DNA of 15,237 bases from Dehalococcoidia bacterium (GTDB lineage Bacteria; Chloroflexota; Dehalococcoidia; JACQUA01). The translations under genes were made by a program, and so were the position numbers. Within the stretch, counting starts at the first letter, position 1; each line of letters begins with the position of its first letter. The stretch is from the NCBI GenBank assembly GCA_030689845.1, contig JAUYHV010000036.1:1-15237 (forward strand), written 5' to 3'. Of this stretch, positions 6,742 through 12,994 are shown in pieces. Below the pieces are notes generated by a model, which made no database searches, had not been told where the DNA came from, and was given only the letters and a program-made list of their open reading frames with translations.

Positions 6742-7836
6742 ATGAAAAATACCGAATATTCAGCCGTTCTTACCGCCCCCCACAAGATAGAACTCCAGGA
6801 ATTCGATATCCCTGCAATCTCCCCCAACGATGGTCTCCTGAAACTGGAACTCACAGGTGTTTGCGGCACAGACGCCAAGTTCTACCTGGGGAAAAGAAGG
6901 ACCGACATTTTCCCCATGATCCTGGGCCACGAAATCCTCGGTCGCGTCAATGAAATTGGAGACGTTGCCCGGGAACGGTTTAAAGTCAAAAAGGGCGACC
7001 GGGTGGTCGTCGACTCCATGATACCCTGCAGCGCCTGTCCCCAGTGCATCAACGGGAATTACAAATTTTGCCAGTTAGGGCTTTCCTACGGGACAAGGAT
7101 TTCGACAAATGTCCCTCCTTCCCTGTGGGGCTCCTACGGACAATATATGTACCTCCATCCCAACAGCATCCTGTACAAAATATCGGAGGATATTCCCGCC
7201 GAGGCTGCCATCCTTGCCAATGCCGCCATTAGCAATGGTATCCAGTGGGTTCGTTTCATTGGCGGAGCGAAAGTGGGCGATGTCGTTGTAATCCAGGGAA
7301 GCGGTTCACAGGGTTTATCAGCCGTAATTGCCGCAAAGGAGTCAGGAGCCTCTGAAATCATCGTTACCGGCCTGGGCAGGGATGAAGAACGCCTTAAGCT
7401 CGCTGGAGACTTCGGCGCCACGGTCACGGTCAACATTGAAAAAGAAGACGCGGTGAAACTGGTCAGGGAATTGACGGGGGGCAAAATGGCAGACCTGGTA
7501 GTGGATGTTACGGGCAGCCCCAGGGGAGTAGCGGCATCCGTGGACCTGGTTAAGAAACAGGGAACCCTTGTTTGCGCGGGACTCTCGGGGTCCACCACGG
7601 AAACCCCGCTGCTAATGGACAAAATAGTCCTGAACGAAATAACATTAAAAGGCGTCTTTACCAGTAATTTTGAAGCCATCTCCGCAGCGATTAAGTTGAT
7701 CGAGACAAGAAAATACCCTATTGAGAGAATGGTAACCCATAAATTCCCGTTGAAGGAAGCTGACAAGGCAGTCAGGGCTATCGCCGGAGAGATACCGGGT
7801 TTGTACCCGATTAAAGCGGTTATACAACCCGGATAA
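6742..7836 (+). CDS. Zinc-type alcohol dehydrogenase (medium-chain dehydrogenase/reductase)
   Basis: 364 residues; a cytoplasmic NAD(P)-dependent dehydrogenase of the MDR superfamily, in the sorbitol/threonine-dehydrogenase-like group. The N-terminal GroES-like domain carries Cys41 in GVCGTD and His63-Glu64 in GHE as catalytic zinc ligands. The structural zinc loop has all four cysteines: Cys96, Cys99, Cys102 and Cys110. The Rossmann domain has GSGSQG (186-191) in place of the usual GxGxxG. The region that normally gives the third catalytic ligand (Cys or Glu near residue 155) reads AAILANAAISNG and has no zinc-binding side chain. AAAGGG lies seven bases before the ATG. The second AOR begins 93 bases downstream on the same strand, which suggests that the aldehyde made here is oxidised by that enzyme. 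The substrate alcohol cannot be named from the sequence. Confidence 0.93.
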   Translation: MKNTEYSAVLTAPHKIELQEFDIPAISPNDGLLKLELTGVCGTDAKFYLGKRRTDIFPMILGHEILGRVNEIGDVARERFKVKKGDRVVVDSMIPCSACPQCINGNYKFCQLGLSYGTRISTNVPPSLWGSYGQYMYLHPNSILYKISEDIPAEAAILANAAISNGIQWVRFIGGAKVGDVVVIQGSGSQGLSAVIAAKESGASEIIVTGLGRDEERLKLAGDFGATVTVNIEKEDAVKLVRELTGGKMADLVVDVTGSPRGVAASVDLVKKQGTLVCAGLSGSTTETPLLMDKIVLNEITLKGVFTSNFEAISAAIKLIETRKYPIERMVTHKFPLKEADKAVRAIAGEIPGLYPIKAVIQPG

Positions 7837-7929
7837 CAAGCCGGGGGCTGTTTTCTTACGGAAAAACCCGGGCCGGTATCCCCCAGGTGCAAGAATTTAT
7901 ATCGATACCCGCAGGAGGAAAGGAGACAC

Positions 7930-9804
7930 ATGTCCACACAGCTTTACGGTTACGCCGGTAAATTCCTCAGAATCGACCTGACTAACCGGAAGTCATCCGA
8001 AGAAGAATATGACGAGGCCACACTGCGCAAGTATATCGGAGGCACGGGCTTTGGGGCCAAAATACTTTACGAAGAAGTCCCGCCCGGCGTCGAGTGGTCG
8101 GACCCGGAAAACCGGCTGACGTTAGCCAGCGGCCCCCTCGGGGGAACGGCGGTTAAAGGTTCTGGGACGGTATCCGTTGTGTGTAAGGGCCCTTTAACCA
8201 ACGGAAGCACCTCCAGCCAGGCTAACGGTTTTTTCGGGGCCTTTCTCAGGTTATCCGGCTATGACGGCCTGATTATCCAGGGAGCCGCGCCGCAGTGGAC
8301 GTACCTGGTTATTACGGAAAAAGGTGTGGAGTTCAGGGACGCAGAGGACTTTATAGGGAAAAACACCGATGAAACAGAAGACCTGATAAAAAAAACCACG
8401 GGCTTACCCGTATCCTCCGTCTCCGTGGCCAGCATCGGGCCGGCGGGGGAAAACCTGGTAAAATTCGCCGCCATTGTCATCGACAAGGGCCACGTGGTAG
8501 CCCACAACGGCCCGGGCGCGGTCATGGGTTCGAAAAAATTGAAGGCCATCGCCGTAACCCGCGGTAAAAAGAAAATTAACGTATTTGACTCTAAAAAACT
8601 GACCGCCACCTCCAACGAGTTTTTAAAATACATCAGGAACGACCCCGACTGGGGAGAAGTATATAACTGGGGCATGGTATTTGAAAAAGCCGCCCACCCG
8701 AGCCGGATGAAACCCATAAAAAACCTCCAGACCCGTTTTATCGACATATCACCGGAGGACCTGGAGAAATTCGGCGGCTCGTACATCAGGAAACATTACA
8801 GCCCGAAACGGAATTCCTGCTGGGCATGTCCCTTCAACCACTGCAACATGATCGAGATAAGCGAGGGTCCCTACGTGGGGCACGTGGCCGAAGAGCCGGA
8901 GGCGGAGTGCATATCGGCCTGGGGAGTCCTCATCGGCAACACCTACGCCCCCGGCATGATTATCACTAACAGCGACTGCGACAAGTACGGCCTGGACGCC
9001 AACGAAGCCGGCTGGGTAGTGGCGTTTATGATGGAAATGTATGATAAAGGGCTGATTACCAAAGCCGATACCGCCGGCATCGACCTGAGCTGGGGAAACA
9101 TTGAAGGAGTCAGGGCGCTCCTCCGCCTGATTATTTCCCGCAGGGGCATAGGGGATATCCTGGCGGAAGGAGTTCTCAGGGCAACTCGCCAGATAGGGGG
9201 CGAAGCGCCCAAGATGGCCGTTTATGTCAACAGCGGAAACACTTCCCGTACCCATGACCTGCGCCTGAGGTGGAACGAACTCTTCGATACCGTGGTATCC
9301 AATATCTGCACCATCGAAAATGACGGTTTTCCCCGCCCGACGGAATACGGCCTTCCTCCCCTGAGCAATACCTTCGACCCCATTGAAGTTTCCACCATGA
9401 CGGCGAAGCTTAAGGGAGGGTTCCAGTTCCTGGACTCCCTGGGAGTCTGCAAGTTCCCCAACAGGCAGGTGCCCAAATTCCTTGTGCCCATGTTGCAGGC
9501 TGCCACCGGCTGGCAGGACTTTACAGCGGATGAAGCCCTGAAGGCAGGTAAAAGAGCTATCAACCTTTTCCGCTCATTCAATGTGCGTCACGGCTTCACC
9601 CCCGATAAAGAATGGCCGTCGCCCAGGATGGGTTCCGCCCCGCTGGACGGCCCGGCCCAGGGCACAAGCATCCTCCCGGCTTTGCCCCTCATGCTTGACA
9701 ATTACTACAAGCTCATGGGGTGGGACCGCGCCACGGGTAAACCCCTGCCTGAAACCCTGAAAAACCTGGGGTTGGAGAAGGTTTCAAAAGACCTGTGGCC
9801 TTAA
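7930..9804 (+). CDS. Aldehyde:ferredoxin oxidoreductase family protein (AOR-2), divergent
   Basis: 624 residues, complete. Tungsto- or molybdo-bis-pterin enzyme of the AOR family, expected to oxidise an aldehyde in the cytoplasm and reduce ferredoxin. Family marks: YIGGTGFGAKIL near the N-terminus, SIGPAGENLVKFA, GPGAVMGSKKLKAIAV, and the C-terminal DSLGVCKF with Cys507. The [4Fe-4S] motif is CWACPFNHC (Cys297, Cys300, Cys305), so the second spacing is four residues where the family, AOR-1 included, has three. The acidic segment EEPEAE (321-326) takes the place of the catalytic acid, and SRTHDLR (439-445) replaces the usual GADHLRG. AGGAGG and AAAGGAG both precede the ATG. The MoaD-like gene begins 13 bases after its stop and the alcohol dehydrogenase lies just upstream, so an operon is likely. 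It is only distantly similar to AOR-1 and is not a recent duplicate. Confidence 0.94.
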   Translation: MSTQLYGYAGKFLRIDLTNRKSSEEEYDEATLRKYIGGTGFGAKILYEEVPPGVEWSDPENRLTLASGPLGGTAVKGSGTVSVVCKGPLTNGSTSSQANGFFGAFLRLSGYDGLIIQGAAPQWTYLVITEKGVEFRDAEDFIGKNTDETEDLIKKTTGLPVSSVSVASIGPAGENLVKFAAIVIDKGHVVAHNGPGAVMGSKKLKAIAVTRGKKKINVFDSKKLTATSNEFLKYIRNDPDWGEVYNWGMVFEKAAHPSRMKPIKNLQTRFIDISPEDLEKFGGSYIRKHYSPKRNSCWACPFNHCNMIEISEGPYVGHVAEEPEAECISAWGVLIGNTYAPGMIITNSDCDKYGLDANEAGWVVAFMMEMYDKGLITKADTAGIDLSWGNIEGVRALLRLIISRRGIGDILAEGVLRATRQIGGEAPKMAVYVNSGNTSRTHDLRLRWNELFDTVVSNICTIENDGFPRPTEYGLPPLSNTFDPIEVSTMTAKLKGGFQFLDSLGVCKFPNRQVPKFLVPMLQAATGWQDFTADEALKAGKRAINLFRSFNVRHGFTPDKEWPSPRMGSAPLDGPAQGTSILPALPLMLDNYYKLMGWDRATGKPLPETLKNLGLEKVSKDLWP

Positions 9805-9817
9805 CGGGGAACATTCA

Positions 9818-10129
9818 ATGGCCAGAGTAACCATCGAAATATATCCCTGGCTGACCAGCTACCTGGCCGCAAAGGGGCAAAAGAAAGGCGGCGGCGTCAT
9901 ACTGGAGCAGGAGATAGAGGAGGGAGAGAATATCGGGACGCTGCTACGTAAATTAGCCGCCAGGGAGAAAAAACTGGGGCCCCACCTGTACGACCCGGAG
10001 TCCGGCAGGTTGACGGACCAGGTGGGCATCGTCCTGAACAACCGGTTTATCGACCTGCTCGACGGGCCGGACACCGTGCTGAAGGACGGCGACACTGTGA
10101 CGCTGTCCCAGGCCTGGTGCGGGGGGTAG
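9818..10129 (+). CDS. MoaD/ThiS-like ubiquitin-fold sulfur carrier
   Basis: 103 residues ending in Gly-Gly (QAWCGG), the mark of beta-grasp sulfur carriers such as MoaD and ThiS, whose C-terminal glycine is adenylated and thiocarboxylated. The GENIGTLLRKLAA helix, the VGIVLNNRFI strand and LKDGDTVTL before the tail follow the MoaD pattern. It is longer than classic MoaD (about 80 residues) because of the central insertion EKKLGPHLYDPESGRLTDQ. MoaD-like genes are often found beside AOR genes, where they are thought to serve molybdopterin or tungstopterin synthesis. GGGGA lies seven bases before the ATG, and only 13 bases separate it from AOR-2, so co-transcription is very likely. The cysteine directly before GG is unusual. 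No MoaE or MoeB partner lies in the window. Confidence 0.88.
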   Translation: MARVTIEIYPWLTSYLAAKGQKKGGGVILEQEIEEGENIGTLLRKLAAREKKLGPHLYDPESGRLTDQVGIVLNNRFIDLLDGPDTVLKDGDTVTLSQAWCGG

Positions 10130-10171
10130 GCAGTATAAAAAAAGCGGCGGGGGCTATTCAGCCATGAACAT

Positions 10172-10199
10172 GTAGGGGCACAACATGTTGTGCCCCTAC
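10172..10199. repeat. Perfect 28-bp palindrome (GTAGGGGC...GCCCCTAC type)
   Basis: The two 14-base arms, GTAGGGGCACAACA and TGTTGTGCCCCTAC, are exact reverse complements with no spacer. It sits in the 145-base gap between the MoaD-like and flavoprotein genes. No T run follows, so it is a poor intrinsic terminator. The GCCCCTAC end is shared with the hairpin at 2509-2530, which suggests one dispersed family of non-coding repeats. Confidence 0.75.
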
Positions 10200-10212
10200 T
10201 GGGATTTTCAAG

Positions 10213-10218
10213 TATAAT
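10213..10218 (+). promoter_or_regulatory. Candidate -10 element for the PNPOx-fold gene
   Basis: A perfect TATAAT lies 57 bases before the start at 10275. The best upstream -35, TTGTGC at 10188-10193 with a 19-base spacer, lies inside the right arm of the palindrome. The -10 is striking but the -35 is poor, so this is a weak call. Confidence 0.3.
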
Positions 10219-10274
10219 ACCTGGAACATTCCCCCGTATTTTAAAGGCATTATTAAAAAAACAGGAGGACTTCG

Positions 10275-10640
10275 ATGGCCAAGCTAAACGATGAGATAAA
10301 GGAACTTCTGGTAAAACAGTTGGTGTTTATTGCCACCGCGAGCAAAGACGGCACCCCCAACGTCGGCCCCAAGGGGTCGATGTTCGCCATAGACGATGAG
10401 ACCATCGTCTACTCGGAAAGCACCGCTAAAAAAACCCTGGCCAACCTCTGGGAGAACCCAAAGGTATGTGTGCTGGCCGTGGACAGGAACACCGCCCACG
10501 GCTACCAGATTAAAGGAACTGCCGAACTGATTCCCACCGGCGACCTGTTCGACCGGGTGGCCAGGAGACAGGAAGAACGAAAAAAGTCCAGGCCGAACCA
10601 CGTAGTGAAAATCACGGTGGAGGACATACTCCCCGTTTAA
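10275..10640 (+). CDS. Pyridoxamine 5'-phosphate oxidase family (FMN-binding split-barrel) protein
   Basis: 121 residues with the split-barrel fold of the PNPOx-like flavoprotein family. The opening LVFIATASKDGTPNVGPKGSMFAIDDETIVYSE gives the first strands and typical flavin-phosphate contacts; KTLANLWENPKVCVLAVD and GYQIKGTAEL are the following conserved blocks. It lacks the C-terminal substrate-binding part of true PdxH (about 200 residues), so a role in vitamin B6 synthesis is not supported; short members are mostly flavin- or deazaflavin-binding reductases of unknown substrate. AGGAGG lies six bases before the ATG. It follows the AOR-2/MoaD-like cassette on the same strand but is separated by a 145-base gap with a palindrome, and it may have its own promoter. 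Confidence 0.88.
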   Translation: MAKLNDEIKELLVKQLVFIATASKDGTPNVGPKGSMFAIDDETIVYSESTAKKTLANLWENPKVCVLAVDRNTAHGYQIKGTAELIPTGDLFDRVARRQEERKKSRPNHVVKITVEDILPV

Positions 10641-10654
10641 CTGGATTAAAGACA

Positions 10655-10708
10655 CAACAGGTAGTCGAGCATTTAGTTGCGACCCACCTGTGGTGGGTGA
10701 GCCTGTTG
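10655..10708. terminator. Two-level hairpin between convergent genes
   Basis: CAACAGG (10655-10661) pairs with CCTGTTG (10702-10708), and inside it ACCCACC (10682-10688) pairs with GGTGGGT (10692-10698) around a TGT loop. It fills the 76-base gap between the flavoprotein and the convergent nitroreductase. It has no T run, so it would be an unusual bidirectional terminator or another structured element. Confidence 0.35.
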
Positions 10709-10716
10709 ACTGCCGC

Positions 10717-11451
10717 CTATTTATCTTTTACGTCATAGCTCTGGACTGTCTTCCGCCTCAGCTCCATGATGTAGTCCCTGATGTCCTCTTCAGTGCGGTA
10801 TTTCGACTGGTCGTATTTTTCGTAGTGCACCATCTCCTGAAGCTTCCTGCGGTACGGAGGCGGGACCTTATAGTCGGGATACCCTATGGGAACAATCGTA
10901 TGGACGCTGATAACATCGGGGATTTCCAGCAACCGCCTTATCTGGGGTTCCCAGCTGTTGTTGACGCTGGCCCACTGGCTGCCCAACCCCAGGGCAGCCG
11001 CAGCCAGGTGTATATACTGGGTGCAGTTGGCAATATTCTTGTAATACGTCCCCAGGGGACCGCCTTCGCCCCCGCCGTAAAAATGGAAAGGGATAGTAGA
11101 AGCCTGGAGGACCCTCGGGTCGGCGCAGACCATGATGAGGACCGGCGCGGTGGCGAACCCGGGCAATCCCTCGGAAGGTTTCAGATAACTGGGGTGCCTC
11201 ATCTCCGGCACCCTGGTGGACTCGATAACGTAGTTCCGCCGGTTGTTGACGGCATGCATTTCGGCAAGTTTTTTGATGGTCGCTTTATCCTTGACTACGA
11301 TAAACTCCCAAGGCTGACCGTTGGCCCCGGACATTGCCCATCGGGCAGCGTCAAGAATTTTTTCAATGTATTCATCCGGAACGGGGTCGGGTTTGAACTT
11401 CCTCACGCTTCTCCGCCTGCGCATCAGTCCCAATAACTCATCAAATTCCAT
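10717..11451 (-). CDS. Nitroreductase family protein
   Basis: 244 residues; an FMN-dependent NAD(P)H oxidoreductase of the nitroreductase superfamily, cytoplasmic and usually dimeric. The N-terminal RRRRSVRKF (residues 11-19) is the FMN-phosphate-binding motif. MSGANGQPWEFIVV (40-53) is the flavin-contacting block, and AAALGLGSQW (151-160) is the family's second glycine-rich signature. Length and motif order fit group members of 200-250 residues. The C-terminal tail beyond residue 205 is charged (HYEKYDQSKYRTEEDIRDYI) and may cap the dimer. AAGGAGG precedes the ATG by five bases. It is convergent to the flavoprotein gene, divergent from the antitoxin gene, and appears to be transcribed alone. 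Members reduce nitroaromatics, quinones, enones or halogenated compounds; the true substrate is not evident. Confidence 0.93.
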   Translation of the reverse strand: MEFDELLGLMRRRRSVRKFKPDPVPDEYIEKILDAARWAMSGANGQPWEFIVVKDKATIKKLAEMHAVNNRRNYVIESTRVPEMRHPSYLKPSEGLPGFATAPVLIMVCADPRVLQASTIPFHFYGGGEGGPLGTYYKNIANCTQYIHLAAAALGLGSQWASVNNSWEPQIRRLLEIPDVISVHTIVPIGYPDYKVPPPYRRKLQEMVHYEKYDQSKYRTEEDIRDYIMELRRKTVQSYDVKDK

Positions 11452-11481
11452 TGTAACCTCCTTCGGTTATATTAATAAATG

Positions 11482-11501
11482 CCGGTCATAGCCATGACCG
11501 G
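11482..11501. promoter_or_regulatory. Inverted repeat upstream of the nitroreductase, possible operator or leader hairpin
   Basis: CCGGTCAT (11482-11489) and ATGACCGG (11494-11501) are perfect inverted repeats around AGCC. A further GGTCAT copy lies at 11523-11528. The repeat starts 31 bases before the nitroreductase start codon and lies inside its predicted transcript. A dimeric regulator binding ATGACC half-sites, or an RNA hairpin, are both possible. Confidence 0.45.
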
Positions 11502-11544
11502 TTGCTCCAGGGATAACCCGACGGTCATCAAATTTCAGGCAAAG

Positions 11545-11572
11545 AATATACCAAAAAAGGTAAAATGTCCAA
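11545..11572 (-). promoter_or_regulatory. Promoter for the nitroreductase gene
   Basis: On the minus strand TTGGAC (11567-11572), a 16-base spacer and TATATT (11545-11550), with TGG just before the -10. Transcription would start near 11538 and give a leader of about 87 nt that contains the ATGACC inverted repeat. Confidence 0.5.
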
Positions 11573-11599
11573 TCCGGGAAGGCGTGCGTACCGCAAATA

Positions 11600-11629
11600 T
11601 TGACACCCCCTAACGCTATTTGGGATAAT
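11600..11629 (+). promoter_or_regulatory. Promoter for the antitoxin/toxin operon
   Basis: TTGACA (11600-11605, perfect) and GATAAT (11624-11629, 5 of 6) are 18 bases apart. The start of transcription would be near 11636, about 37 nt before the likely antitoxin start. It is back to back with the nitroreductase promoter. Confidence 0.6.
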
Positions 11630-11672
11630 AGGAAGTAAGAAGTTAGACATCCGAAGTATGACAGGAAATAAC

Positions 11673-11957
11673 ATGGCAGAGAAAAAAGTATCTGACGTAG
11701 TGCTCCGCCCGAAACGCCAGATCACTCTCCCCAGGGAGATATGCGACCAATTGGGCGTTGGTCCCGGTGACGTGCTGGAGATGACCGTTGAGGATTATGC
11801 CATTATTGCCAGGCCGAGAAAAATAGTGGCGCTGGAGGCGTTGAAGGAGATTCAGCAGGCGTTCCAGCGTTCCGGCGTCACCGAGGAAGAACTCCAGGAG
11901 ACAGGGCGCCGGGTAAGGCTGGGAGTCACCAAAGAGCGCTACGGTGTCAAAGCATAA
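11673..11957 (+). CDS. AbrB/MazE-type antitoxin (swapped-hairpin DNA-binding protein)
   Basis: 94 residues from the ATG at 11673. The N-terminal half (DVVLRPKRQITLPREICDQLGVGPGDVLEMTVEDYAIIARP) is the SpoVT/AbrB swapped-hairpin domain, including the K(R)QITLP and GVGPGD turns that make the dimeric DNA-binding barrel. The charged C-terminal half (residues 50-94) is the expected toxin-binding region. A longer form starts at ATG 11658, but the AGGA at 11661-11664, six to nine bases before 11673, makes the shorter start more likely. Its end overlaps the toxin gene by 14 bases, which suggests translational coupling. As in other type II pairs it probably represses its own promoter and neutralises the toxin. 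Confidence 0.9.
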   Translation: MAEKKVSDVVLRPKRQITLPREICDQLGVGPGDVLEMTVEDYAIIARPRKIVALEALKEIQQAFQRSGVTEEELQETGRRVRLGVTKERYGVKA

Positions 11958-12420
11958 ACTTCGGGTTTTCCTGGATACCAATGTTATTTTCTCAGGGCTC
12001 TATTCACCGGAAGGTGCGCCGGGTATTATCCTTGGCCATTTCGTCAAAGCAAGTATAAGCGTGATTGTATCACAGCAAGTACTGGAGGAAGTGGTACGCA
12101 CCGTTAAGGAGAAGCTGCCAGAAGCTCTTCCCGCTTTAAGGAAACTGCTGGTAAATACGCCTCCCGAAGTGGTAACAGACCCCAAATTGCAGTATATAGA
12201 GCGCTGGGCAATGAAACTAAACCCGGGAGATGCGGCAATCCTATCAGCGGCCCTATCAGCCCAGCCAGACTACTTCATTACCGGTAACAGGCACTTTATC
12301 GACAATCAGGATATCGCGGAGGAGGCGGAATTGCGTATAGTTACACCGGCGCAGTTTTTAGAAGCGAGAAGGAAAGAGGGTGATATTGAGCTATTGAATG
12401 GGGAAAACAGAAGCCTGTAA
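11944..12420 (+). CDS. PIN-domain toxin (putative ribonuclease) of a type II toxin-antitoxin pair
   Basis: 158 residues with the PIN nuclease fold. Acidic residues that would bind Mg2+ are visible: Asp11 in FLDTNVIFSG, Glu48/Glu49 in QQVLEEVV, Asp96 in NPGDAAILSAAL and Asp109 in PDYFITGN. This is the arrangement of the COG1569/VapC-like subgroup. The start is a GTG at 11944, inside the last codons of the antitoxin gene; the DTN motif so close to the N-terminus leaves little room for another start. The partner is an AbrB-type antitoxin, a common pairing. Members cleave RNA, often tRNA; the target here is unknown. About 20 residues after the last conserved block (REGDIELLNGENRSL) have no clear role. 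Confidence 0.9.
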   Translation: MSKHKLRVFLDTNVIFSGLYSPEGAPGIILGHFVKASISVIVSQQVLEEVVRTVKEKLPEALPALRKLLVNTPPEVVTDPKLQYIERWAMKLNPGDAAILSAALSAQPDYFITGNRHFIDNQDIAEEAELRIVTPAQFLEARRKEGDIELLNGENRSL

Positions 12421-12625
12421 CCGCTCCGAATTACTTACCGTGGTGAGGGGAGTTGCGGCCAGGCGAAAGAATATTATTCCAAACCCCGACGGGCATAATG
12501 TCAACCAGCTCGATGGCAGAACAATGATACCAGAGATGCAGACAGGGTTGTCCGGCTGACACCATAGCTGGATGCAGAAAAAGCAGCCAGCATATCGAGC
12601 ATAACAAAATGAAAGGAGAAAAACC
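12421..12625. other. Intergenic stretch with one short unassigned open frame
   Basis: A plus-strand frame from GTG 12440 encodes 38 residues (VRGVAARRKNIIPNPDGHN...) before TGA; I recognise no family and see no good ribosome binding site. It may be a decayed gene end or chance. No promoter of quality was found for the small gene downstream. Confidence 0.25.
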
Positions 12626-12796
12626 ATGGGTAAAGGCAAATCCACAGGGACTGTCTACGGCCTGGCTTTCATCGGCGCGCTGGTCTATTACATCCAGCAT
12701 GCGACCACATTCTGGATGGGGGTGCTCGGTTTCTTCAAAGCCCTTGTCTGGCCTGCGTTTCTTATATATAAGCTGCTTGATTTTTTAAAAATGTAA
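12626..12796 (+). CDS. Small conserved-looking membrane protein, 56 residues
   Basis: A short gene with a strong ribosome binding site (AAAGGAG, seven bases before ATG). The product begins MGKGKSTGTVYGLAFIGALV and continues through YYIQHATTFWMGVLGFFKAL to a hydrophobic, aromatic C-terminus ending in LLDFLKM. A hydrophobic stretch at 11-23 and another at 31-49 flank the polar HATTFW; it probably lies in the cytoplasmic membrane. It resembles small hypothetical proteins with a YYIQHATTFW core that I recall from bacterial genomes, but no function is known to me. It stands alone between the toxin and the HyuB promoter. Codon usage (GGC, CTG, GTC) resembles its neighbours, which supports a real gene. 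Confidence 0.8.
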   Translation: MGKGKSTGTVYGLAFIGALVYYIQHATTFWMGVLGFFKALVWPAFLIYKLLDFLKM

Positions 12797-12801
12797 TGTC
12801 T

Positions 12802-12830
12802 TTTACAACCATATTTCGCTGTGCTACAAT
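12802..12830 (+). promoter_or_regulatory. Extended -10 promoter for the HyuB/HyuA genes
   Basis: TTTACA (12802-12807), a 17-base spacer, then TACAAT (12825-12830) preceded by TGC, a perfect extended -10. Each hexamer matches consensus at 5 of 6 positions. Transcription would start near 12837, which leaves a leader of about 158 nt before the start at 12995. Confidence 0.6.
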
Positions 12831-12836
12831 CAGCAC

Positions 12837-12994
12837 TTAACTCACCCGGCGCCGGCGGACCAGAAAACCCGGTTGTATATCAAAGTTTCCCCAGCCGGGG
12901 CATTTAAAAGGGCGTGCCGTCAATAATACGACGAATGGGTGTGCTTTCCGCTCAATTGCAATCAGCTTTTTTTAGAAACGGTATTTGACAGGCC
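12837..12994 (+). other. Long leader of the hyuB-type gene
   Basis: The leader includes the 10-bp palindrome CCGGCGCCGG (12846-12855), a short CCCC/GGGG stem near 12888-12901 and a run of seven T near 12966. No known riboswitch consensus or clear terminator is recognised. Confidence 0.3.

Noticed and set aside
7134..7937. Minus-strand open frame of 267 codons
   Set aside because: It is antisense to the alcohol dehydrogenase, is serine- and proline-rich, and has no known domain.
10690..11436. Plus-strand open frame of 248 codons
   Set aside because: It lies antisense to the nitroreductase, which has clear family motifs and an AGGAGG site; the frame product has no recognisable domain.
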